Below, one piece after another: positions 1-5,785 of a stretch of 7,250 nucleotides of DNA; positions within the stretch are counted from its first letter, which is position 1; each line of letters opens with the position of its first letter. The notes under the pieces were generated by a model. It worked only from the letters and a program-made list of their open reading frames with translations, did no database searches and had not been told where the DNA came from. Origin of the DNA: a bacterium (GTDB lineage Bacteria > Auribacterota > JABMQX01); NCBI GenBank assembly GCA_013203085.1, contig JABMQX010000280.1, positions 1 through 7,250 of the forward strand, in the 5' to 3' direction. The position numbers and the translations under genes are program-made.

Positions 1-345
1 ACATTATCCTTTGCTTTTGCTGAAGGTGAGAGCACTCAGGCATTTGGCCGCCGCCAGTTCAAACACTGCAATGGTGATTTGCGTAGCAGTTTGAGCCTCG
101 ATGCCCCATCATTGTAGGCATGGCCGCACTGTCCGCAAGGAGGGAACCTGTGATCCAGCGCGGCGTGCATGGATTAGCTGGTCATAACGACGTGTATGGA
201 TTGCCTACGTCAATTCTTTGCAGAAGATGGACACGCCCCTCCTCTGTTTGTTGATGCATGGTCTCTGCTAAGACCTCCAGCTCTTCGCAAAGACATCGGG
301 GCAGATGATGATCGCGGCACGGGCAAAGGCAGTTCCTGCCAGGCC
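1..345. other. 3' flank of the operon, no supported gene
   Basis: This stretch lies downstream of the hycI stop. I find no recognisable gene, tRNA or repeat. It holds only marginal items: a short hairpin at the hycI stop (321-346), a 34-codon plus-strand reading frame with a good ribosome binding site and GTG start (150-254), a 44-codon minus-strand frame with a CxxC motif but no ribosome binding site (170-36), and a protein-like stretch split over two minus-strand frames (about 345-190). None is recognised as a known family. It could be a decayed gene or plain intergenic DNA. Confidence 0.5.
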
Positions 346-346
346 C
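321..346 (-). terminator. Possible 3'-end hairpin of the operon
   Basis: On the minus strand an outer GGGC/GCCC pair (343-346 with 321-324) and an inner GGCAG/CTGCC pair (336-340 with 328-332) enclose a three-base loop, with a small CT/TTT internal loop. It begins at the last base of the hycI stop codon. There is no T-run after it, so it does not fit a classical intrinsic terminator; it may instead be an mRNA 3'-end structure or chance. Confidence 0.22.
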
Positions 347-834
347 TACCTTAACCCAGTTATCGCCTCAAGAATGTTGGAGAGCTTAGCCAAGGCTTGA
401 GCAACGGGAGTGGAGAGACGTTCGCCGAAGGCGGTTGTGGCCGGTTGCACTGCAACCATCAAAACATCCGCGCCAGTTTCTTCCTTCAAGCGGTTCATGA
501 AGAAAGCCGGTGAGATCCTGTGCGTTGAAGGGTTGTGTTGCAAGAGCTCCTCCGCCTCGATGATGCGCGTCTCACCGGGAGGCAGTCCGAGGGATGCGAT
601 ATCGACAACAGCAACTGTGTCCGGTCCCAGTTGCGCGATTGAACCGATATAGTTTTCGGGGGTCTCGCGGCAGTTAATGAGATGGACGAACGAAGCAGGC
701 TCAACGGCGCCTTCAAGTCTTTCTCTGAGCATCTCGACGAGGCGGGGTCCTGCGCCGTCGTCTGACCGAAGATTGTTGCCTACCCCGGCGATGACGACGA
801 TGCCGTGGAGACGCGTTCTTAACACCGCGAGCAT
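346..834 (-). CDS. hycI: [NiFe] hydrogenase maturation endopeptidase, HycI type
   Basis: Cytoplasmic protease of the HycI/HybD/HoxM family, which trims the C-terminal peptide of a [NiFe] hydrogenase large subunit after nickel insertion. The 162-residue product shows the family signature GVGNNLRSDDGAG at 17-29. By comparison with E. coli HycI, the nickel-sensing residues should be D26, D78 (in VVDIA) and H105 (in STH); all three are present. The PGE at 86-88 and the VQP at 129-131 are also typical of the family. I chose ATG 834 because AAGGA lies 7 nt upstream (842-846) and it gives the usual family N-terminus. GTG 861 is a serious alternative: it overlaps the preceding stop as GTGA and has GAGGGGA 5 nt upstream. 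ATG 852 has a poor site. It is the last gene of the run, 23 nt after the iron-sulfur subunit. Its presence implies a genuine [NiFe] large subunit encoded nearby, not seen here. Confidence 0.93.
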   Translation of the reverse strand: MLAVLRTRLHGIVVIAGVGNNLRSDDGAGPRLVEMLRERLEGAVEPASFVHLINCRETPENYIGSIAQLGPDTVAVVDIASLGLPPGETRIIEAEELLQHNPSTHRISPAFFMNRLKEETGADVLMVAVQPATTAFGERLSTPVAQALAKLSNILEAITGLR

Positions 835-857
835 GTTCGATTCCTTCGCCATGCTGG

Positions 858-1493
858 TCACGGCGTCCCCTCTGGCCATTCCTCTTTGACGAAGACCTCG
901 TGCTGGCACCTTGGGCACAGGAACTTGACGTGGTCGGCGCGCCCTATTTGGTCCCTGTTCTTTGGAGTTGCCTCCACGAGCGGAGCGAGTTCCCCCTGAC
1001 CGGCAAGTACCAAGCCCATGTTCGCGTAGGCGAGAGGGCCGAGCCTCTCCGCAAGCCACTTGATGTGCTCGAGGGTGCTGATCACTGCACCACACACTTC
1101 GCAGAGGACCAGATCCCTCTCGACGCTCACATAGGCTTCCTGTCTGTCGAAGAGAGCCAGTTCGTATTCGAGAGTATATTTGACACCTTCCTCGGTCGGG
1201 CAATTTGCCCGGCACTGTCCACAGTAGATGCACTGGTCGTAATGAAGGACGAGTCTTCTGAACGGTCCGCGGCCTGACTCCTCGTCCCCGTTGACGGAAT
1301 CCGTCAATTGGATCGCTCCCGCGGGACAGATTTCGGCACAGGATCCGCAGCCTATGCACTTGTCGGTGAATTCGGGCTTTCCACGGAAGCGTTCGGGTGG
1401 GATGGAGGGCTCCGCCGGATAATTTATTGTGTAGGGCCTGCTGAAGAAGGACTTGATCGCTTCCCTTAGCTCTCTCAGTTTCGGATATTTCAT
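858..1493 (-). CDS. hycF: Hydrogenase 2x[4Fe-4S] subunit, HycF/HyfH/MbhN type
   Basis: NuoI-like electron-transfer subunit on the cytoplasmic side of group 4 hydrogenases, linking the external electron donor to the small subunit. The 211-residue product has two CxxCxxCxxxCP clusters: C46, C49, C52, C56 and C88, C91, C94, C98. After the ferredoxin part come two further pairs, C131/C134 and C193/C196, separated by about 58 residues. E. coli HycF and HyfH have the same layout, which separates this protein from plain NuoI and supports a hydrogenase role; the pairs may bind zinc or iron (inference). The RGKPEF stretch before the first cluster is also typical of HycF. I chose ATG 1493 because GGAG lies 6 nt upstream (1500-1503). 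ATG 1505 and TTG 1514 upstream have no clear site. It follows a 208 nt gap after mrpG and leads closely into hycI, so these two genes may form a separately tuned transcript segment. Confidence 0.93.
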   Translation of the reverse strand: MKYPKLRELREAIKSFFSRPYTINYPAEPSIPPERFRGKPEFTDKCIGCGSCAEICPAGAIQLTDSVNGDEESGRGPFRRLVLHYDQCIYCGQCRANCPTEEGVKYTLEYELALFDRQEAYVSVERDLVLCEVCGAVISTLEHIKWLAERLGPLAYANMGLVLAGQGELAPLVEATPKNRDQIGRADHVKFLCPRCQHEVFVKEEWPEGTP

Positions 1494-1701
1494 CGTGAAC
1501 TCCATTCGAGCCAAGAATAAGAAACGGTGACAGTTGCAGATGCCAGAGAAAACCCTTGATTCACCATTTTCTGACTCTCAGTTCAATGTCCCACGGGTCT
1601 GTTTCAAGATGCTTTTCGGTGTCGTCAGTTCGGTCATCCTTCGTCCGGCCTAAACGCGAGCTCTGGAAACCGGAAAGTTGAAACGATGTGGCACGCGCTG
1701 T
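1494..1701 (-). other. 208 nt gap between mrpG and hycF
   Basis: No gene or convincing promoter is visible. The mrpG frame stays open for 46 codons after its TGA, down to a second TGA at 1563-1561, and its last part has a protein-like, charged composition ending in WDIELRVRKW. No start codon is available for it as a separate gene. A 19-codon frame starting with ATG and a 37-codon plus-strand frame (1540-1653) overlap it and lack good ribosome binding sites. Confidence 0.4.
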
Positions 1702-2055
1702 TCAGATGAAGGGTTTTCCCCTTCCGACTTGCTTTTTCTCTTCCTCATACTCATCGCAGACACTCTTTCTCCAAAGGCGAACGCCAGCAATATGGGCGCC
1801 CCGGGCGAGAGCGTGAGCGGCGGTGGGCGCTGTGACGAAAATGAGCGGGATGGCGACCAACGCCTTGACGCCGAGACCGCTGAAGCCCTCCATAAGGAAT
1901 ATCCCAAACATGATGCCGCACGTGCCGAGGCTGACGCACTTGGTCGCGGCCTGAAGTCGGTTGTAAACATCGGGCAGCCTCACCAGGCCGATACATCCGA
2001 AGAGGTCGAAAAGAATGCCGATAAAGATAACACCAAGGCCTATGTAATCATTCAT
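1702..2055 (-). CDS. mrpG: Mrp/MnhG-type antiporter subunit G (MbhC-like)
   Basis: Small membrane subunit of Mrp Na+/H+ antiporters and of the Mrp-like module of Mbh hydrogenases. The 117-residue product has the usual length and three hydrophobic segments (about 4-24, 40-57, 62-80). Family motifs are visible: GLVRLPDVYNRLQAATK at 23-39 and TAPTAAHALARGAH at 75-88. The tail from 94 is charged and cytoplasmic by inference. The start ATG overlaps the end of mrpF by 8 nt; GGGAGG lies at 2067-2072, 11 nt upstream, a slightly long spacing. It is the last of the mrpE-F-G trio, which in such complexes is thought to form the Na+-handling part. Oddity: the frame stays open for 46 codons beyond the TGA stop, but 117 residues already matches the family, so I keep the normal stop. 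Confidence 0.93.
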   Translation of the reverse strand: MNDYIGLGVIFIGILFDLFGCIGLVRLPDVYNRLQAATKCVSLGTCGIMFGIFLMEGFSGLGVKALVAIPLIFVTAPTAAHALARGAHIAGVRLWRKSVCDEYEEEKKQVGRGKPFI

Positions 2056-2320
2056 CCAGTTGTTGACCTCCCAGGTACTTCGCTAACGTAATCGTCCCAA
2101 TGAACGACATCAGTATCCACGCCAATGCGACGTCAATCAGAAAGCCTCTTTTTGTGTAAATTGCCCACAGCGGGCACAATCCAACTACCAGAATGCCCAG
2201 TATGTCTATCGCTACCATCCGGTCTGCGACTGTCGGTCCACGCCATGCCCGATACAGGCAGAAGAAGCACAGAGCGACCAAAGAAGCGACGAAACCCAGA
2301 AACAGGTGATCGAGGTTCAT
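2048..2320 (-). CDS. mrpF: Mrp/MnhF-type antiporter subunit F (MbhB-like)
   Basis: Small membrane subunit of the Mrp antiporter module. The product is 90 residues, the usual length, with three predicted membrane segments (about 5-24, 36-56, 61-81). The family signature RGPTVADRMVAID is at 27-39, including D39, and a second acidic residue, D63, lies at the start of the third segment. These acidic residues are conserved in the family and are thought to take part in ion transfer. The ATG overlaps the mrpE stop as ATGA, and its own stop overlaps mrpG by 8 nt, which points to translational coupling across E-F-G. Confidence 0.93.
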   Translation of the reverse strand: MNLDHLFLGFVASLVALCFFCLYRAWRGPTVADRMVAIDILGILVVGLCPLWAIYTKRGFLIDVALAWILMSFIGTITLAKYLGGQQLDE

Positions 2321-2805
2321 TCAAAAACCCTCTTGAGAATCCTCTCAAATCGTTTGACAATCATTTGTGTGGCGTGTTGCGCATCGTCGTCTTTGACATT
2401 GATCCAGTGGATATAAAGATCACCCTCTCCATTCATATCAACCGTGAGTGTTCCCGGCGTCATGGTGATGGAGTTGGCGAGACACGTCCGCGCGACGTCC
2501 GTTTTCAAAGAACTCCGAGCTTTGACGATGCCGGGGCGGATGGGCATCGCAGGATGGAGCACCCGATATGCGACATCGAAATTCGCCTTGAGGCATTCCC
2601 AGAGCAAAACGAGGACATATAGGACCATCCAGAAGTACCGCTGGGGCTGGAAAAGCTTGCGGGCGCGGGAAATAGAAATCTTGCCAAAGATCATCGTCGT
2701 CAGGCCGCACACCACCGCGCCTGTTACAAGATGTTGCCAATCAACTGAGAGCGTCAGCAACAGCCAGAAAGCATAGGCGATGATGAAATATACTATTCGC
2801 GACAT
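2317..2805 (-). CDS. mrpE: Mrp/MnhE-type antiporter subunit E (MbhA-like)
   Basis: Membrane subunit of the Mrp module with a cytoplasmic C-terminal domain. The product is 162 residues, typical for the family. Hydrophobic segments lie at about 3-20, 24-41 and 56-74, followed by a soluble part. The family signature ANSITMTPGTLTVD is at 110-123, followed by the LYIHWINV stretch at 130-137. The region ECLKANFDVAYRVLHP at 70-85 is also characteristic. The gene starts 44 nt after mrpD; GGAG at 2816-2819 lies 10 nt before the ATG, somewhat far. It leads into mrpF by a 4 nt ATGA overlap. In Mrp complexes this subunit is needed for assembly of the E-F-G part (family knowledge). Confidence 0.93.
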   Translation of the reverse strand: MSRIVYFIIAYAFWLLLTLSVDWQHLVTGAVVCGLTTMIFGKISISRARKLFQPQRYFWMVLYVLVLLWECLKANFDVAYRVLHPAMPIRPGIVKARSSLKTDVARTCLANSITMTPGTLTVDMNGEGDLYIHWINVKDDDAQHATQMIVKRFERILKRVFE

Positions 2806-2849
2806 CTACCAGTTTCTCCGATAGTGACAGACATCATTCGTCGTTTGTC

Positions 2850-4337
2850 TCATTTCCCCAGGACGAGGCCGCTGTAATCTGTTCCCCCTGTCACGGCGTC
2901 AGCGGCTCTGTCGAGGAGCCCATCTTTTACTCCGGGGAGCAAAAGAAGACCCATTCCCACACACAACAAGGCAAGCAAAACCATCGAAACGCACATGAAA
3001 ACAGGGGCCTCCCTGACCTTTTTCCAGACCGGCCGCAACTTCCCAAAGAATCCGTACCTTTGAACTTTCAAGAATGATGCAAGGGTCATGATGCTGCCCA
3101 CGACAGCGAGCGCCGCGAGACCGTAATATCCCGCCTGAACCGCTGCCAGGATGATGATCAGCTTGCTCCAGAAGCCGTTGAACGGGGGGATGCCCGCGAT
3201 GGACATGGAGGCGATGAGGGAGGTCGCCCCCGTCACCGGCATTCTCTGGTTGAGGCCGCCCATCTTCTGAAGGTCCCGGTTGCCGGTGCTGTAAACGACG
3301 GCGCCCGAGTTGAGAAACAGAAGCGACTTAAACGTCGCGTGATTCACGAGGTGAAAAAGGCCTCCCAGGACGGCGAGAGGCGTTCCGATGCCGATAGCCA
3401 TCACCACATAGCCCATCTGGCTGATGCTGTGATAAGCGAATAGTCTCTTCATGTCCCACTGGCCGATGGCGAGAAAGACGCCGGCGATCATCGAAAGTGC
3501 GCCCATGGCCATCAAGATGTAGCTGGTGGTGAGATTGAGGCCGATAACGTTGAAAAAAATTCGACACAGGGCGTATATCCCAATGGCTTTTATCAAGACT
3601 CCTGATAACATCGCCGAGATCGGAGCCGGGGCGCTGGGATGGGCGTCCGGCAGCCATGCATGAAACGGCATGATCGCGGCTTTCAGGCCAAACCCCATGA
3701 GGAACAGTGCACCGGCAAAGAGTGCGCCTTGAGACCGCCCCTGCTCCAGTATCACCTTGCCCGCATCCGCCATATTCAACGTCCCGGTCAGCGAGTAGAG
3801 CACGGCGATGCCAACGAGGATGAAACCGGATGCAGCCGTCCCCATCACCTGATACTTGAAGGCAGCCTCCAGCTCCTCCGCTTCCGTCCCGAAGGCGACC
3901 AGGGCGTAGGAGGCAATCGCAGCGACTTCAAGAAAGACGTAGAGATTAAACATGTCGCCGCTGATAACGACGCCGTTCATCCCCGCCATCATAAGTAAGA
4001 ACAGCGTGTAAAAACGTGCCTTGTCCGTGTACTTCCGCATGTACTCGATGGAGTAAACGCTGACTGCGAAACCGATGACGTTGATTATCAGCAACATCAG
4101 CACGGCAAGTCCGTCAACCACCAGGTATATGCCGATGGGAACTCCATTCACGGGTTCCCATCCGCCAACCTTGTAAACCATCATTGGGAGATTGATCATC
4201 GCACACGAAAGAGCCGCCAATGCCAGTGTCGCCGCGTTCCCCAGCAGGTCCGGAAGGAGACGCGACAGTCTCCCAAAAAGCGGCATCACGAATGCCATTG
4301 CTAATGGTATTGCCACGAATAGCGGGATGAGGTTCAT
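2850..4337 (-). CDS. mrpD: Proton-translocating antiporter subunit, MrpD/MbhH type
   Basis: Large polytopic membrane protein of the NuoL/M/N-MrpA/D family that carries the proton path of the complex. The 495-residue product is full length for MrpD and is hydrophobic throughout, consistent with about 14 helices. Key polar residues of the family are present: E137 in NLYVFLE, K219 in FGLKAAIMPFHAWLPDAHP, K250 in GVLIKAIG, H329 and H333 with K337 in the central axis, and K392 in PPFNGFWSK. The E137 and K219 numbering coincides with what I recall for Bacillus MrpD. The start ATG 4337 has GGAG at 4344-4347, 6 nt upstream. It is separated from mrpC by 143 nt containing a strong stem-loop, the longest gap inside the Mrp module. 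Closest role: MbhH of the Mbh hydrogenase, or MrpD of a stand-alone Mrp antiporter; the neighbouring hydrogenase genes favour the former. Confidence 0.95.
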   Translation of the reverse strand: MNLIPLFVAIPLAMAFVMPLFGRLSRLLPDLLGNAATLALAALSCAMINLPMMVYKVGGWEPVNGVPIGIYLVVDGLAVLMLLIINVIGFAVSVYSIEYMRKYTDKARFYTLFLLMMAGMNGVVISGDMFNLYVFLEVAAIASYALVAFGTEAEELEAAFKYQVMGTAASGFILVGIAVLYSLTGTLNMADAGKVILEQGRSQGALFAGALFLMGFGLKAAIMPFHAWLPDAHPSAPAPISAMLSGVLIKAIGIYALCRIFFNVIGLNLTTSYILMAMGALSMIAGVFLAIGQWDMKRLFAYHSISQMGYVVMAIGIGTPLAVLGGLFHLVNHATFKSLLFLNSGAVVYSTGNRDLQKMGGLNQRMPVTGATSLIASMSIAGIPPFNGFWSKLIIILAAVQAGYYGLAALAVVGSIMTLASFLKVQRYGFFGKLRPVWKKVREAPVFMCVSMVLLALLCVGMGLLLLPGVKDGLLDRAADAVTGGTDYSGLVLGK

Positions 4338-4480
4338 AGTGGACTCCAGACTCTTGACACGATAACAGGATGGCCGCGACCCGGCCTCGCCTCCATCCTG
4401 TTATGCTGTCGAAACGAGGAAATCGCTGTCGTCACCATCCAGGTCATGATCTTGTTCTCGATTGGTCATTTGCGGTTCGT
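4338..4480 (-). other. 143 nt gap between mrpC and mrpD
   Basis: The otherwise tightly packed module opens here. The gap holds the stem-loop at 4356-4410 and the mrpD ribosome binding site at 4344-4347. I see no further gene and no convincing promoter. Confidence 0.6.
4356..4410 (-). promoter_or_regulatory. Stem-loop upstream of mrpD
   Basis: A perfect 12 bp inverted repeat, ATAACAGGATGG at 4362-4373 with its complement at 4393-4404, encloses a 19 nt G+C-rich loop. Beyond two mismatched positions the pairing resumes with GACA at 4356-4359 and TGTC at 4407-4410, giving 16 of 18 positions paired. No T-run follows on the minus strand. The base of the stem lies 8 nt from the GGAG that serves mrpD. 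It could stabilise a processed mRNA end or tune mrpD translation, or be an operator; I cannot tell which. Confidence 0.6.
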
Positions 4481-4819
4481 CTATCCCTTGAGTCTCCTGA
4501 TCTTGCCGACGTCGAACGTGCCGTACTTGTGATAAATCCGCAGCGCGATGGAGAGCAACAGTGCTGTTGTCGCCAGACTGATCACAATCGCTGTCAGCAC
4601 CAGCGCCTGTGGAAGAGCGTCAACGAACGTCGCTCCTCCCATCTTCTCGACGACAATCGGCGGTGCAGCTCCTTGCCGGTATCCGATGAGCGCCAGAATC
4701 AGAAACGTTGCATACTCCATTATTGTCAGTCCGATGACTATCTTGATCAGATTTCGCTTGGTGGCGACTCCGTAAAGTCCAACAAGGAACAAAAAGATGG
4801 CCAGGAAGAGCAAGATCAT
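4481..4819 (-). CDS. mrpC: Mrp/MnhC-type subunit C (MbhG-like, NuoK family)
   Basis: NuoK-like membrane subunit of the Mrp antiporter module. The 112-residue product has three predicted membrane helices (about 2-18, 25-46, 68-94), the usual NuoK layout. E35 in LTIMEYATF sits where NuoK carries its essential glutamate; Mbh-type proteins keep this residue. The signature DALPQALVLTAIVI at 67-80 is the hallmark of the MrpC family. The start overlaps the mrpB stop as ATGA (4816-4819), so translation is probably coupled. It sits between MrpB and MrpD, the standard Mrp order. Confidence 0.94.
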   Translation of the reverse strand: MILLFLAIFLFLVGLYGVATKRNLIKIVIGLTIMEYATFLILALIGYRQGAAPPIVVEKMGGATFVDALPQALVLTAIVISLATTALLLSIALRIYHKYGTFDVGKIRRLKG

Positions 4820-5247
4820 TTCTTTCCCCCTGCTTTTAGAACCGCAAGCGTAATGAAGATAGCGAATAGCGCCCCTGCAACCTCAATTCCTATGGCGATG
4901 TTGTTCAGAGGGATGAAGCCGGCACTGAGAAGACGAAACGGCTTCCCCTTCGTCAGGAAGTTATAGAAGAACGTCCCGCCGATCAGCCCAATCATAGCCA
5001 GAACCCAGAACGTCAATATTCCGAGTGATTCGGCCATGGAGGAGCGCTCCTTCTTCGCCTCGGACACCGCCTCCGGCGAGCCCTTGGCCAGAAAAACGAG
5101 AACGAAAGCCGCCGCTACCATCACCCCTCCCGCAAACCCGCCGCCCGGCGTGAGGTGTCCGTGCAGAACGATGTAGATGCCGTAAAGGAAAATCATTCCC
5201 GCCATCCCGCGGGTCACCGTCTTGACGATGGGTGTCATTCCGCGCAT
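4816..5247 (-). CDS. mrpB: Mrp/MnhB-type subunit B (MbhF-like)
   Basis: Membrane subunit of the Mrp module. The 143-residue product has about four hydrophobic segments (near 17-28, 40-54, 76-97, 117-138). The family signature GHLTPGGGFAGG is at 30-41. The start ATG abuts the stop of the preceding gene with no base between; GGGAGG lies at 5257-5262, 9 nt upstream. A second ATG three codons further in has no site of its own, so the first is chosen. Its C-terminal lysine-rich end is followed directly by mrpC through a 4 nt overlap. In Mrp antiporters MrpB packs against the end of MrpA (family knowledge), which agrees with its position right after the MbhD-E-like gene. Confidence 0.94.
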   Translation of the reverse strand: MRGMTPIVKTVTRGMAGMIFLYGIYIVLHGHLTPGGGFAGGVMVAAAFVLVFLAKGSPEAVSEAKKERSSMAESLGILTFWVLAMIGLIGGTFFYNFLTKGKPFRLLSAGFIPLNNIAIGIEVAGALFAIFITLAVLKAGGKK

Positions 5248-5781
5248 TTATGGTTTCCTCCCGGTTTTCCTCAGGACGGCCAGAACCCCCATCACGGCTG
5301 TGAAGAGAACCGTCGCTTCGCCCAACGTGTCATAGCCACGGAAATCGAGGATCACCGCCGCAACAAGGTTCGCAGCTCCCGTGGGCTGTAAAAGAGAATT
5401 CGGCGACAGGTAAGCCTCCGCCATTCTCAGGGAGGGCATTCCGAATGGGGGAATAGACGCGAGGGCCCAGCTTGCCGCGAGCACAAATATCAGAGCAAAG
5501 GCGGCTGCCATCACGTAATGAGGTGTGCGTCCCCGTCCTCGAGTGCTTGTATCCTTAGACGTGGTCTTGAGAATCACCGCAATGAATATGATCAAAGATA
5601 ATGTCTCAACGACGATCTGCACGATCGCCAGGTCCGGCGCTTGAAGAATGAGAAATGCTGCCGACAGGCCGAATCCCACAATCCCCAGCAGGACCACCGA
5701 AGACAGGAGACTCGTAGCCTCCAGGGCCACCACCCCACCGAGAATCATCAATACGATTAACGGACAAAGTACGATTATCAT
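5248..5781 (-). CDS. mbhE: Fused MbhD-MbhE subunit (MrpA C-terminal equivalent)
   Basis: Membrane subunit equivalent to the end of MrpA, which is split off in Mbh hydrogenases. The 177-residue product joins two parts. Residues 1-75 are a DUF4040/MbhD-like three-helix part with APDLAIVQIVVETLSL at 48-63, including the conserved E59. Residues 88-171 are MbhE-like, with NLVAAVILDFRGYDTLGE at 138-155 and conserved E155 in the last helix. In the Pyrococcus mbh operon these are two genes; here they are one frame with a basic linker (about 72-86). The ATG lies 4 nt after the upstream stop and has AGAGGA at 5789-5794, 7 nt upstream. It probably forms the Na+/H+ path region at the junction of the Mrp-like module (inference). 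Confidence 0.9.
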   Translation of the reverse strand: MIIVLCPLIVLMILGGVVALEATSLLSSVVLLGIVGFGLSAAFLILQAPDLAIVQIVVETLSLIIFIAVILKTTSKDTSTRGRGRTPHYVMAAAFALIFVLAASWALASIPPFGMPSLRMAEAYLSPNSLLQPTGAANLVAAVILDFRGYDTLGEATVLFTAVMGVLAVLRKTGRKP

Positions 5782-5785
5782 TTCG

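Noticed and set aside
835..1359. Upstream extension of the hycI frame to a start at 1359
   Set aside because: This part overlaps the well-supported iron-sulfur gene in another frame, is arginine-rich and shows no family features; the real protein starts near 834-861.
1494..1514. TTG or earlier ATG start for the iron-sulfur subunit
   Set aside because: Neither TTG 1514 nor ATG 1505 has a ribosome binding site, whereas ATG 1493 has GGAG at 6 nt.
1678..2091. 137-codon plus-strand frame
   Set aside because: Antisense to mrpG and the end of mrpF, which carry clear family signatures.
2793..2837. ATGATG mini-frame as a leader peptide before mrpE
   Set aside because: Fourteen codons without a ribosome binding site; overlap with the mrpE start is likely chance.
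4354..4380. TTGACA at 4354-4359 as a plus-strand promoter
   Set aside because: No acceptable -10 box at 16-18 nt; the hexamer is part of the stem-loop arm and there is no plus-strand gene downstream.
4370..4966. 198-codon plus-strand frame
   Set aside because: It runs antisense through mrpC and mrpB, has no hydrophobic or domain pattern, and is a shadow of those genes.
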